Shown here in pieces: positions 25,843 through 33,433 of a DNA stretch of 33,433 nt. The DNA lies in the NCBI GenBank assembly GCA_017524385.1, contig JAFWSS010000103.1, positions 1 to 33,433 of the forward strand. Direction: 5' to 3'. This stretch comes from Prevotella sp. (GTDB taxonomy: Bacteria > Bacteroidota > Bacteroidia > Bacteroidales > Bacteroidaceae). The notes below the pieces were generated by a model that was not told the DNA's origin, made no database searches, and saw only the letters and a list, made by a program, of their open reading frames with translations. Both the position numbers and the translations under genes were made by a program. Positions within the stretch are counted from its first letter, which is position 1; each line of letters opens with the position of its first letter.

Positions 25843-26727
25843 CTATTGCTTTTGTTGCGAAATCAGAATGGTGAGGATGAAGCCTGCATGACATCCCGAC
25901 AAAGGCTTTTCTGCAAGGTCGAGCATGCCACCTTGCTGTATCATCATGCGGCGACTGAGAGAAAGGCCGATACCGCTTCCGCCATGCTTGGTGGTAAAGA
26001 ATGGAACAAAGAGCGACTGTCGGTTTTCAGCAGGGATGGGCAGGCCGTCATTGCCAATGTGAAGCATCAATTGCTGGCTGTTCGACGGTTCCTCTATTTG
26101 TTGTATAACCATTCTTTTGGCTTTTGCTTCCGCTGCATTCTTTGCCAGGTTCATCAGCACTTGCCGCAACATCCCAGCATCTGCACGGACGTTCATGTCT
26201 GTGTGAATGTCAACTTCCCAAGTCAGTCCCGGGTAGGCTTTACAGACATCATCAAACATTGGACGAAGAGGTAAATTCGCCAATACAGGTTTCTCCAGTT
26301 CCGACATCTTGCGGTAATTCACCACGAAGTTGTTCAGATGGCGGCTGGTGTCGAAGATAGCCTGAATGCCTGGTTCAAGAGGAGAACCTTTCACGTCGTC
26401 GCGGTCAAGGAGGGATTGACTGATGCTGGTGATGGGAGCTGTGGCATTCATTATCTCATGGGTCAGCACCCGGGTAAGCCGTTCCCATGATTCCACCTCA
26501 TTCAGATTCACTTGCTGACGTATGGTTTCTCCCAACTTGTTCAGTGTTTCTTGCATGGCCCGTTCCCCTGGCAAAAGGCCATCGAGAGGAAGACGGAAGG
26601 TGAAATCGTGATTGCGGATGGCCTCTTGCATGAGGTAGGCGCGCAACCGCAACTTCCGCTGGTGATACACATGCCATGCAAAACATACCATTATGATGAT
26701 GCCTGTTATGATATAGATTACAATCAT
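25843..26727 (-). CDS. Membrane sensor histidine kinase
   Basis: A 294-residue kinase from ATG 26727 (the frame opens three codons earlier at a TTG, 26736). One N-terminal membrane segment (about 1-20, IVIYIITGIIIMVCFAW) with essentially no periplasmic sensor domain, then a linker helix, a dimerisation/phosphoacceptor segment LTHEIMNATAPITS with the His at about 90, N box NLAKNAAEA (193-201), G1 NDGLPIP (226-232), F-box-like FVPFFTTK (240-247) and G2 GGSGIGLSLSR (249-259). All ATPase boxes are intact. It autophosphorylates and should pass phosphate to the regulator encoded 73-83 bp upstream on the same strand. The lack of a periplasmic domain suggests sensing within the membrane or cytoplasm. 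With the regulator it lies divergent to a TolC-HlyD-permease operon, its likely target. Confidence 0.93.
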   Translation of the reverse strand: MIVIYIITGIIIMVCFAWHVYHQRKLRLRAYLMQEAIRNHDFTFRLPLDGLLPGERAMQETLNKLGETIRQQVNLNEVESWERLTRVLTHEIMNATAPITSISQSLLDRDDVKGSPLEPGIQAIFDTSRHLNNFVVNYRKMSELEKPVLANLPLRPMFDDVCKAYPGLTWEVDIHTDMNVRADAGMLRQVLMNLAKNAAEAKAKRMVIQQIEEPSNSQQLMLHIGNDGLPIPAENRQSLFVPFFTTKHGGSGIGLSLSRRMMIQQGGMLDLAEKPLSGCHAGFILTILISQQKQ

Positions 26728-26776
26728 TATCTTCAATTTTTATCTTCGCTGATTTTTGTCGCGACTCGGCAGAGTT

Positions 26777-26811
26777 CAATTTTCAATTTTCAATTTTCAA
26801 TCTTCAATCTT
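26777..26811. repeat. 7-bp tandem repeat between regulator and kinase genes
   Basis: Five contiguous heptamers: CAATTTT three times, then CAATCTT twice. On the coding (minus) strand this reads AAGATTG AAGATTG AAAATTG AAAATTG AAAATTG. The first unit overlaps the last bases of the regulator's TAA stop. A similar TTGAAGAT lies at the start of the kinase frame. AAAATTG arrays of this kind are known as intergenic filler in Bacteroidetes. Confidence 0.9.
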
Positions 26812-27334
26812 ATAGTCTTTTCATCTTGTTATAGAGGGTTTGGCGCGTTATGCCCAACATCTCCGCGGCGCGGCTCAGGTTGCCGTGGCAGTGGTCGATG
26901 GCACGCCGTATATGCTGTGCTTCCATCTCGTCGAGGGTGACAATCTCGTTCTGCATGTCGAGCACGTCTTTCAGTTTGCGCACCAACTCATCATTGTCCC
27001 AAGGTTTGGCGATGAAGTCCGAGGCACCATTTTTCAGTCCCTTCACAGCCAGACAGACGTCGGCGTATGCGGTCAGCAATACGACAGGAGTCTGGGGATG
27101 GTGTTTGCGGATGGTGCGCAGCCAGAACAGTCCCTCGCTGCCACTGTTCACTCCAAGTGTGAAGTTCATGTCAAGCAAGATGATGTCTACGGGTTGTTGG
27201 GCCATTAGTTTCAGTATGTCATCGGGTTTGGTGGTGGTCAGTATCTGCTCAAACGTGGAGTCGAGCAAATAGCGCATGGCGGTCAGCACAGCGGCGTTGT
27301 CGTCAGCGATTAAAATGGTTCCATACTTTTTCAT
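26810..27334 (-). CDS. Response regulator, REC + Fis-type HTH (RegA/PrrA-like)
   Basis: A 174-residue regulator. Receiver domain 1-125: acidic pair D11-D12, phosphoacceptor D55 (IILLDMNF), T88 (VVLLTAY) and K110 (DFIAKPW) are all present. A short linker leads to a Fis/NtrC-type helix-turn-helix (about 136-174: AQHIRRAIDHCHGNLSRAAEMLGITRQTLYNKMKRL). There is no AAA+ sigma-54 activator domain, so this is the compact RegA/PrrA/ActR architecture, not the longer NtrC form common beside such transporter operons in Bacteroidetes. The first gene of a minus-strand pair with the kinase. The start is ATG 27334; a TACCTTCG (one mismatch to TAnnTTTG) lies 6 bp upstream, so the transcript may be nearly leaderless. 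It shares a 142-bp divergent region with the TolC gene. Confidence 0.93.
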   Translation of the reverse strand: MKKYGTILIADDNAAVLTAMRYLLDSTFEQILTTTKPDDILKLMAQQPVDIILLDMNFTLGVNSGSEGLFWLRTIRKHHPQTPVVLLTAYADVCLAVKGLKNGASDFIAKPWDNDELVRKLKDVLDMQNEIVTLDEMEAQHIRRAIDHCHGNLSRAAEMLGITRQTLYNKMKRL

Positions 27335-27422
27335 GGGTGCGAAGGTACAAACAAACCGTCAAAGAATCATACGGCAAGGTGTATAATTTTTAGACAATCA
27401 GCTTTCCACCGCCCGAAAAAGA

Positions 27423-27453
27423 TTGCGGGTTCCTCGGAAGGACTGTATCTTTG
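27423..27453 (+). promoter_or_regulatory. Promoter of the TolC-HlyD-permease operon
   Basis: TTG at 27423-27425, a 20-bp spacer and TATCTTTG at 27446-27453 match the Bacteroidetes promoter consensus. Transcription would begin near 27460, about 17 nt before the ATG at 27477. This rules out an upstream start of the TolC frame (open back to 27423). The divergent region 27335-27476 is where the adjacent response regulator would be expected to bind. Confidence 0.65.
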
Positions 27454-27476
27454 CAGTGTACAAAAAGAAAAATGGT

Positions 27477-28817
27477 ATGAGAATGATCCTATTTGCCATC
27501 CTGGCGTTTTATGCTGCACAAACGGAGGCTCAGCCCCGTTGGACGGTGATGCAGTGCATGCAGTATGCCGTGGAGCACAACCATGAGGTGAGACGGGCAG
27601 AATTGGAACTCGACAACTACAAGGTGGCCCAAGCCAGTGCTGCCGGACGCTTTCTTCCTGCCGTGGACGCCAGCATCGGCGCTCAGTATAACTTCGGAAG
27701 GGCGATTGACCCGGAGACCAATGGCTATACCGATGTAAGCACCTTTTATAATGGCTATTCCGTACAGGTATCGTTGCCGGTGTTTGATGGATTCAACCGT
27801 CTGCATGCGCTGAAGGCAGCCAAGGCAAGCGTGTTGATGGGGCATCAGGCATTGAGGCAGCAGCAGGACCAGATTGCGTTGAATGTGCTGCAAGCCTACG
27901 TCAATGTGGTGTATGATGAGGGTATGGTAAGGATGGCTCAGGAGAAACTGCAGGAAACCGAGTTGCTGTTGCGGCAGACACGCCTGTTGGAAGAGGTGGG
28001 CCGCAAGAGTGCCGCCGATGTGGCATTGGTGGAGTCGCAGCATGCCGAGGCCGACTATGAGGTGACCCGTCAGCAGAACCTCCTTGCAGCCGCCTTGCTG
28101 GAACTGAAAAAAGAGATGGCTTATCCGTTGTCGGACATCCTTTCCGTTGTCTCGCCTCTCGATGATGCCAAATCCAAATCTTATCAATTAGGGATTTCTG
28201 ATTACCATCGACAGGATGCCATGCAGCCTTTTTGTTCTCCATTGCACCCTGCCTTGCAGCAAGCGCAATATCAGGTGGAAACATCCAAACATGAGTGGAG
28301 CCAGGCCCGTGCCTCCCTTTTCCCTACTCTCTCACTAAGCGCGGGTCTGAGCACCACTTATTACAAGACTTTGCATGCACAGACGGCCTCATCCTTTGGA
28401 AAGCAATTCAGCAACAACATGGGCGAGTATGTGGGAGTCACGCTGAGCATACCGATTTTCAACCGCATGCAGACGGTGACAAACATCCGCAAGGCGAAAA
28501 ACAATTACCAGATGGCATGCGAGGCTTACGAGCAGCAGCATGCCGAACTGGAAAAATTGAGTTGCGAGGCATGGCTCGACTGGCGGGGGTATCTCAAACA
28601 GACGGCACAAATGGAGAAAAAGGTGGAGGCCGACTCGCTGGCTTATCAACTGACATACCACCAGTATGGGGAGGGGCTGAGCACCGCCATCGACCTGCAC
28701 ACCACCTTGGCACAACTGCTGCATTCCAAGGCTACGCTGTTGCAGTGCCGTCTGATGGCCATGGTCAAGGAACAGTTGGTAAGATACTATCAAGGAATGA
28801 CGATATGGACAGAGTAA
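27477..28817 (+). CDS. TolC-family outer-membrane efflux protein
   Basis: 446 residues from ATG 27477 (MRMILFAILAFYAAQTEAQ signal peptide, about 1-18). Two outer-membrane-efflux-protein repeats: about 20-200 (WTVMQCMQYAVEHNHEVRRAELELDNYKVAQASAAGRFLPAVDASIG; FNGYSVQVSLPVFDGFNRLHALKAAKAS type beta-hairpin/helix pattern) and about 255-446 (HPALQQAQYQVETSKHEWSQARASLFPTLSLSAG ... VGVTLSIPIFNRMQTVTNIRKAK). Length is normal. It forms the trimeric channel of a tripartite pump, spanning the outer membrane and periplasm. It overlaps the adaptor gene by 13 nt, showing co-translation. The frame remains open upstream to 27423, but that part lies in the promoter. Confidence 0.93.
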   Translation: MRMILFAILAFYAAQTEAQPRWTVMQCMQYAVEHNHEVRRAELELDNYKVAQASAAGRFLPAVDASIGAQYNFGRAIDPETNGYTDVSTFYNGYSVQVSLPVFDGFNRLHALKAAKASVLMGHQALRQQQDQIALNVLQAYVNVVYDEGMVRMAQEKLQETELLLRQTRLLEEVGRKSAADVALVESQHAEADYEVTRQQNLLAAALLELKKEMAYPLSDILSVVSPLDDAKSKSYQLGISDYHRQDAMQPFCSPLHPALQQAQYQVETSKHEWSQARASLFPTLSLSAGLSTTYYKTLHAQTASSFGKQFSNNMGEYVGVTLSIPIFNRMQTVTNIRKAKNNYQMACEAYEQQHAELEKLSCEAWLDWRGYLKQTAQMEKKVEADSLAYQLTYHQYGEGLSTAIDLHTTLAQLLHSKATLLQCRLMAMVKEQLVRYYQGMTIWTE

Positions 28818-30058
28818 TTGAAAAAAAGAAGGGTTTCCATCTGAAAAAGCATGGACCGTATGTTGCTGGTGGATGCCTGTTGTTGGCCATGCTGGGATGG
28901 GTGGTTCTCGGCAATCACGCCTCTACACTGAGAGTGGGCCAAGACGAGTTGACCATCTGTGAGGTGAAGAGCGCTGAGTTCAAGGACTATGTGCGCACCA
29001 ATGGTCAGGTGCTGCCCATCCAGGTGGTGCAGATATCTCCCGAGGAGGGTGGCATCGTGATGGAGAAAGTCGTCGACGAAGGTTCGATGGTGCACAAGGG
29101 CGATGTCATCGTGCGCCTGAGCAACTCCAACCTCGACTTGCAAATACTGAATGCGGAGTCGGAGTTGGCGGAGAAGCAAAACCTGCTGCGCAACACACAG
29201 GTGGCCATGCAGCAAGACAGGCTCAACAACCTGACAGAACAGGCGCAGTTGGATATGGACACGCACCGCAAACAGCGTACTTTCGAGCAAAACAAGCGTC
29301 TCTATGATGCGAAAATGATCAACCGTGAGGCTTACGTGCAGTCGCAAGAGGACTATCAGCTGTCGGCACAAAAACGCTCGTTGGTGGGCCGTCGGCTGAA
29401 ACAAGACAGCCTCTACCGGAGCGTACAGATGGACCAGATGGAGGATAATCTGCAAAACATGCGCCGGAATGTCATGCTGGTGAGGAAGCGCAAAAACAAA
29501 CTTGAGGTGAGGGCCCCGGCCACCGGCGAACTGGGACTGCTCGACGTGGAACTGGGTCAGAGCATCCAACCTGGACAGAAGATTGGTCAGTTGAACGACC
29601 TCTCTGACTACAAGGTGCAGGCACAGATAGACGAGCACTATATCGACCGCGTCCGCCAGGGACTGACAGCCAACTTCACCCGTGGAGACAAGAAATACCA
29701 ACTTCAGGTGCGCAAGGTCTATCCCGAGGTGCGTGAGGGGAAGTTCCGCTGCGACTTCGTCTTCAATGGCGAGCGGCCCGAGAACATCCGCACCGGCCAG
29801 ACCTATTACATTGACCTGGAACTGGGCCAGCCCGAACAAGCCATCCTCATCCCTCGCGGCACATTTTTTCAGACCACAGGAGGCCAGTGGATTTTCGTGC
29901 TCGATAAGAGCGGAACCAAGGCTTATCGCCGCAACATACGTGTAGGCCGCCAAAATCCGCAGTACTACGAAGTGCTCGAAGGACTGGAGCCTGGAGAGCG
30001 CGTTGTCACCAGCGGCTACGAGGCATTCAAAGACAATGAAGTTTTGGTAATCAAGTAG
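28805..30058 (+). CDS. HlyD/MacA-type periplasmic adaptor (membrane fusion protein)
   Basis: 417 residues from ATG 28805. Short cytoplasmic N-terminus, membrane anchor about 18-36 (PYVAGGCLLLAMLGWVVLG), first barrel-sandwich half about 71-105 (ISPEEGGIVMEKVVDEGSMVHKGDVIVRL), a long coiled-coil hairpin about 108-230 rich in Gln/Leu/Arg, second sandwich half 233-266 (LEVRAPATGELGLLDVELGQSIQPGQKIGQL), beta-barrel (VQAQIDEHYIDRV onward) and a membrane-proximal C-terminal domain (AYRRNIRVGRQNPQYYEVLEGLEPGERVVTSG). It links the inner-membrane permease to the TolC-like channel. The start overlaps the TolC stop by 13 nt, and the permease gene follows after 12 bp. The open frame extends back to 28295 but that part lies out of frame inside the TolC gene. 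Confidence 0.93.
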   Translation: MDRVIEKKKGFHLKKHGPYVAGGCLLLAMLGWVVLGNHASTLRVGQDELTICEVKSAEFKDYVRTNGQVLPIQVVQISPEEGGIVMEKVVDEGSMVHKGDVIVRLSNSNLDLQILNAESELAEKQNLLRNTQVAMQQDRLNNLTEQAQLDMDTHRKQRTFEQNKRLYDAKMINREAYVQSQEDYQLSAQKRSLVGRRLKQDSLYRSVQMDQMEDNLQNMRRNVMLVRKRKNKLEVRAPATGELGLLDVELGQSIQPGQKIGQLNDLSDYKVQAQIDEHYIDRVRQGLTANFTRGDKKYQLQVRKVYPEVREGKFRCDFVFNGERPENIRTGQTYYIDLELGQPEQAILIPRGTFFQTTGGQWIFVLDKSGTKAYRRNIRVGRQNPQYYEVLEGLEPGERVVTSGYEAFKDNEVLVIK

Positions 30059-30070
30059 TACAATATCAAT

Positions 30071-32470
30071 ATGAATAGTTATTTGAAGTTTCTTAGCCGT
30101 CACAGGCTGTTTACCTTTATCAATATCGTTGGGCTGTGCCTGTCGATGGCTTTCCTCCTGTTGTTAGGCGACCTCATCTATCGTCAGACGACGGTGGAGA
30201 ACTACCAGACACGAGCAGACCGCACATTCGTATTGGGCAATGAGATGTGCATGATGTCAAACTTCCGCGTAGGCGAGCGGCTGAAAGACCGCTTCCCAGA
30301 GGTGGAGGACTGGTGCTCCATTGCCGGCTACAATATGACGTTTAGCATTGGAGGACAGAAGGCAGACACCAAAGTGCTTGTTGCAGGGGCCAATTTCTTC
30401 ACATTCTTCGACTATCGGCTTCTGACAGGCGACCGCAGCAAGGTGCTCAGCGCGCCCAACCAGATAGTGGTGAGCAAGTCGTTTGCGCAGCGCTATTGGC
30501 CTGATGAAAGTCCTATTGGGAAAGAGATGGTGTTGGGAGACGATGGTACGTTCTTAGGAGAAACAAACAACGAGAAAGGCTATGTCACCTACACCATCAG
30601 CGGCATAATGGATGACTTCGACCGCTCCATTATTCCCAACGGATACGAATGCATCTTCAACGTGGAGAATCTGCGCCACTTCCACTATTCGGCATACAGT
30701 GAGCAGATGAATAATGCCAGTTGTTGTATATTGTTCTTGATGGAACGTGAGGGCTGTGACCTGCGGAGCAAAATCAGCGCCATGCGCGACTATCTGAAGA
30801 CTTTCTTCTGGATCTATCAGATGGAGGCCGCAAAGGAACTGACACTCACTCCGCTGTCCACGCTCTATTACGATGCCATGGAGTGTTCGTTAGGACCAGA
30901 AGACATCAATCACGGCAGTAGGGAGATGGCCCGCCTTTATGTAGTTGTTGCCCTGTTGGTGCTGGTGTTCGCCATCTTCAACTATGTGAACCTGAGCGTG
31001 TCGCTCACCACGGAGCGTTCGAAGGAGATGGCCACTCGACGGCTCCTTGGCTCTTCGCGACTACAGGTCTTTGCAAAGCTCGTCGGCGAGAGCATGGGCT
31101 TCACTGCTGTAGCCTTCGTGCTGGCCTACCTGTTGGCAATGGCACTGCAAGACAAAGCGACAGAGATGGCTGATTGCCGCTTGGACTTGTTGAAGGACAC
31201 AGGCGTCACGGCATGCATCGGTTTCATTGCCTTCATCGCCCTGGCGGGTCTGCTTGCCGGTTTCGTACCCGCCTCGGTGCTCAGCGGCTACCAGCCTATC
31301 GACATCGTGCGAGGCACGTTCCGCCGCCGCGTGCGTCAGCGTTGGAGCCATGTGCTGATGGTGCTGCAGGCCGTCTTTGCCATTGTCATGCTTACCATCA
31401 CGCTGTTGCTTGGCAGCAGCATCTATGAGCGAATGAACCGCCCGTTGGGTTACGACACCGAAAACATCCTCGAGACTTGGGACATCGTCAGCCTCAATGA
31501 AAGCCAGCGGCAGACATTCCGCAGCAAATTGCTTGCATTGCCAGAGGTGGAAGCAGTTGGCTTCGGCTATGGCACACCCCTTGAGGAATTGGAGAACATG
31601 ACAGTTTCTGCCGATGGCGGAACCGTGGTCAGCCAGCGGCTGCTGATGGGCGACAGTTGTTTCTATAATATTCTCAACATCCACCCTGATAGGACCTACA
31701 CAGATAATGGCGTGGGTGTCAACCACCAACTGCTACGACAGTTCGGAAAGCACGATGACGAAAGGAAAATAGTAACAGCAGACGGAAAGGTAAACCTTGA
31801 AGTGGGAGCTGTCTATCCAGATATGGTTTACCAGAACGTGATGCGTGAGGAGGAGCATCCTACGCCGTTTTTAATCTTCAATGTAGATGAATTCCACGAC
31901 AACACAGACGACTATGTAAACAGAAGGTATGGAAAGCCCCGTGAGGGACTTGTAAAATACCATGGCGAGCGTAAAAAGGTGGAGGAGGCCATCAAACAGC
32001 AGATAAGTTCAGTTACAGGTCATAATGCAGAAGATGTCCACTCGCTCAGTCAGCGTCATCAGGAATGGTATGAGGATTACGAACGGTTCCTCAGTGTGCT
32101 GATGGTCTTCACCATCGTAGCCTTGCTGATAGCCGTACTCGGCCTGATGGCCATGAACAGTTATTTCGTGGGTCAACGTCGGCGCGAGATAGCCATCCGT
32201 CGTGTCTTTGGTGCTGAAATAAGCAGCATCACGCTGCGCCTGCTCCTTACTGTTGTCATCCAATCACTTGTTGCCATGGTTATCGCCATCCCCCTTTCTT
32301 GTTGGCTGGCTCCGATGGTGAGCAGCATATCTGGTCTTGCCATCCGTATGGAGTTGATGCCATTGCTGTTCTCCATCGTCATCGTTCTCGCGGTCAATCT
32401 GCTGACAGCTGCTTTCCAAAGCTGGCATGCAGCCAACGAAAATCCCGTCAACAGCATCAAAAACGAGTAA
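30071..32470 (+). CDS. MacB/FtsX-type ABC transporter permease
   Basis: 799 residues, inner membrane. Eight predicted membrane segments in the 1+3, 1+3 pattern of Bacteroidetes FtsX permeases: about 13-36, 288-310, 340-362, 378-400, 426-448, 672-695, 724-747 and 763-785. Large extracytoplasmic (MacB_PCD-like) domains lie at about 37-285 and 449-670. The FtsX signatures are NLSVSLTTERSKEMATRRLLGSSR (after TM2) and FVGQRRREIAIRRVFGAE (after TM6). There is no Walker motif, so it needs a separate ATP-binding subunit, which is not encoded next to it. Last gene of the TolC-adaptor-permease operon. Likely role: mechanotransmission-type export of peptides, lipids or drugs (family-level inference). 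Confidence 0.92.
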   Translation: MNSYLKFLSRHRLFTFINIVGLCLSMAFLLLLGDLIYRQTTVENYQTRADRTFVLGNEMCMMSNFRVGERLKDRFPEVEDWCSIAGYNMTFSIGGQKADTKVLVAGANFFTFFDYRLLTGDRSKVLSAPNQIVVSKSFAQRYWPDESPIGKEMVLGDDGTFLGETNNEKGYVTYTISGIMDDFDRSIIPNGYECIFNVENLRHFHYSAYSEQMNNASCCILFLMEREGCDLRSKISAMRDYLKTFFWIYQMEAAKELTLTPLSTLYYDAMECSLGPEDINHGSREMARLYVVVALLVLVFAIFNYVNLSVSLTTERSKEMATRRLLGSSRLQVFAKLVGESMGFTAVAFVLAYLLAMALQDKATEMADCRLDLLKDTGVTACIGFIAFIALAGLLAGFVPASVLSGYQPIDIVRGTFRRRVRQRWSHVLMVLQAVFAIVMLTITLLLGSSIYERMNRPLGYDTENILETWDIVSLNESQRQTFRSKLLALPEVEAVGFGYGTPLEELENMTVSADGGTVVSQRLLMGDSCFYNILNIHPDRTYTDNGVGVNHQLLRQFGKHDDERKIVTADGKVNLEVGAVYPDMVYQNVMREEEHPTPFLIFNVDEFHDNTDDYVNRRYGKPREGLVKYHGERKKVEEAIKQQISSVTGHNAEDVHSLSQRHQEWYEDYERFLSVLMVFTIVALLIAVLGLMAMNSYFVGQRRREIAIRRVFGAEISSITLRLLLTVVIQSLVAMVIAIPLSCWLAPMVSSISGLAIRMELMPLLFSIVIVLAVNLLTAAFQSWHAANENPVNSIKNE

Positions 32471-32487
32471 GCCTATCTCCTTTTGGG

Positions 32488-32608
32488 TAGATTTCGCCCG
32501 AAATAGGCACAAAACGGGCGAAATCTATCTATTTTGTGGTAGATTTCGCCCGAAATAGACATAAATCGGGCGAAATCTATCTGTTTTTGGGTAGATTTCG
32601 CCCGAAAT
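32488..32608. repeat. 52-bp tandem repeat of hairpins (2.3 units)
   Basis: Units start at 32488, 32540 and 32592, exactly 52 bp apart; the third is partial (to about 32608). Units 1 and 2 each contain a perfect 13-bp inverted repeat TAGATTTCGCCCG / CGGGCGAAATCTA (32488-32500 with 32515-32527; 32540-32552 with 32567-32579) around a 14-nt loop (AAATAGGCACAAAA, AAATAGACATAAAT), followed by a T-rich stretch (ATCTATTTTG, ATCTGTTTTTGG). The block starts 17 bp after the permease stop and ends just before the next promoter. It may end transcription or act upstream of the ATPase gene. Confidence 0.93.
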
Positions 32609-32633
32609 GTTTTCCAGTATCAATAGATAATTG

Positions 32634-32641
32634 TATTTTTG
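32634..32641 (+). promoter_or_regulatory. -7 element of the ATPase gene promoter
   Basis: TATTTTTG at 32634-32641 fits TAnnTTTG. A TTTT at 32610-32613 about 20 bp upstream could be a weak -33 element. The expected start near 32648 leaves about a 20-nt leader before ATG 32668. The -33 region abuts the partial third hairpin repeat. Confidence 0.5.
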
Positions 32642-32667
32642 CACTGCATTTTAACCAAACAGTGAAA

Positions 32668-33433
32668 ATGGAAAACATCATCGGAAGAGAAGCAGAGATA
32701 AAGAGACTATCGACAGCTGTAAATAGTCCCAGACCAGAGTTTGTGGCTCTTTACGGTCGAAGGCGTGTTGGCAAGACTTTCTTGATCAACCAGATGTTTA
32801 AGAACCAGTACGCATTCAAGATGACGGGGGTCATCGAAGGCTCGCTGAAAGATCAATTTACAGCCTTTGCCGATGCCATGACTGATTACGGCTTCGATAT
32901 GCCAGAACGCCCCAAAGACTGGATGCAGGCTTTTATCATGCTGAAAAACGCATTAAAGACCAAAATGAGCACTTATGAACGATGTGTTATCTTCATCGAC
33001 GAACTTCCTGCCATGGATGCGGAAGGATCGAATGTGGCTGGTGCTATTGGTTATTTTTGGAACAATTGGGCCTGCCTGTATGACAATATTGTATTCATTA
33101 TCTGTGGAAGTGCCACAAGTTGGATGATTTCCAACGTCATCGATAGCAAAGGTGGATTGCACGACCGTATTACCATTGAAATGCCCATTCATCCATTCAC
33201 ACTCAAGGAGACAGAAGCATATCTCGAAGACCGGCATTTCGTATGGAATCGTCAGATGACACTGCAAGCCTATATGGTCTTTGGTGGCATACCTTATTAT
33301 TTGAGTCTGCTTGATCAAGGCGAGAGTCTAGTGCAAAATGTGGATCGCCTGTTCTTTAGTTATGACACTCAGATGCGCCGCGAGTTCCGCAGGCTTTTCA
33401 ATACCCTCTACAAGAAGCCCGACAAATACATAG
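32668..33433 (+). CDS. AAA family ATPase of the archaeal-ATPase/DUF234 type, 3'-truncated by the window
   Basis: Starts at ATG 32668 (MENIIGREAEIKRL) and is still open at the last base (255 codons seen). Walker A GRRRVGKT (30-37), Walker B CVIFIDELP (106-114; D111, E112) and a sensor-1-like IICGSATSWM (144-153), followed by the VFGGIPYYLSLLD motif typical of this family. These ATPases are usually 450-490 residues with a C-terminal DUF234 domain, which would lie beyond the window. Bacteroidetes carry many copies; the function is unknown, with proposed roles in defence or mobile-element biology unproven. It has its own promoter and is probably unrelated to the transporter operon: its motifs are not those of an ABC ATPase (no LSGGQ signature). 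Confidence 0.88.
   Translation, partial: MENIIGREAEIKRLSTAVNSPRPEFVALYGRRRVGKTFLINQMFKNQYAFKMTGVIEGSLKDQFTAFADAMTDYGFDMPERPKDWMQAFIMLKNALKTKMSTYERCVIFIDELPAMDAEGSNVAGAIGYFWNNWACLYDNIVFIICGSATSWMISNVIDSKGGLHDRITIEMPIHPFTLKETEAYLEDRHFVWNRQMTLQAYMVFGGIPYYLSLLDQGESLVQNVDRLFFSYDTQMRREFRRLFNTLYKKPDKYI

Noticed and set aside
25711-26274. 187-codon plus-strand frame downstream of giant gene 2
   Set aside because: Antisense to the histidine kinase gene and starting in the 22-bp repeat; no domain.
28790-30103. 437-codon minus-strand frame opposite the adaptor gene
   Set aside because: Antisense shadow of the HlyD-type gene; leucine/histidine-rich reverse reading with no domain.
32488-32608. CRISPR-like repeat array
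   Set aside because: The units are contiguous at exactly 52 bp with only the loop varying by a few bases; there are no unique spacers, only 2.3 units, and no cas genes.
32668-33433. ATP-binding subunit of the neighbouring ABC exporter
   Set aside because: Walker A GRRRVGKT and the GGIPYYL motif are those of archaeal-type AAA/DUF234 ATPases; there is no ABC signature, and it has its own promoter after a hairpin array.

Overview
The window looks like chromosome of a Bacteroidales bacterium, most probably Prevotella or a close relative. This rests on several sequence features: upstream elements of the Bacteroidetes type (TTG/TTTG, about 18-20 bp, then TAnnTTTG, instead of sigma-70 boxes), weak or absent Shine-Dalgarno sequences, a BspA-like secreted protein, Prevotella-style C-terminal tails (W-[YF]-[TS]-x-x-G ... 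G-[VL]-[YH]-[IL]-H-x-G-x-K-[VA]-V) and giant LamG-containing surface proteins. No rRNA, tRNA, CRISPR array, transposase or phage gene was seen.

Layout. (1) 1-985: gene-free, AT-rich, with a 96-bp direct repeat. (2) 986-2697: two stand-alone genes, a TIGR02452/DUF2263 (PARG-like macrodomain) protein and a small membrane protein. Each is followed by a copy of the same ~76-bp intergenic repeat, and several UUCG/GAA-loop palindromes lie nearby. (3) 2698-3932: 1.2 kb without a confident gene. It holds a promoter, a diverged tandem duplication of a leader plus mini-ORF, a 20-bp tandem repeat and the promoter of the next operon. (4) 3933-25626: the dominant feature, a same-strand cluster of four genes: a secreted BspA-like protein, a 70-aa peptide, and two tandem paralogous exported proteins of 3373 and about 3365 residues. 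It ends at a perfect 17-bp-stem bidirectional terminator. (5) 25843-27334, minus strand: a RegA/PrrA-like response regulator and a membrane histidine kinase. (6) 27477-32470, plus strand, divergent from the two-component genes: TolC-like outer-membrane protein, HlyD/MacA-like adaptor and an 8-TM MacB/FtsX-type permease, with no ATPase gene. (7) 32471-32667: a 52-bp tandem repeat of hairpins, then a promoter and the start of an AAA ATPase gene that runs off the window.

How the parts may work together. The 3933-25626 cluster probably makes a co-expressed set of exported proteins; all three large ones end in the same short tail, suggesting a shared export or anchoring route (type IX secretion is the obvious candidate, but no secretion gene is present here). 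The divergent kinase/regulator pair probably controls the tripartite efflux or export operon next to it. The most unusual items are the tandem giant genes with internal low-identity cassettes inside conserved scaffolds, the 70-aa peptide within their operon, the duplicated leader/mini-ORF at 3181-3475, and the 52-bp hairpin repeats.
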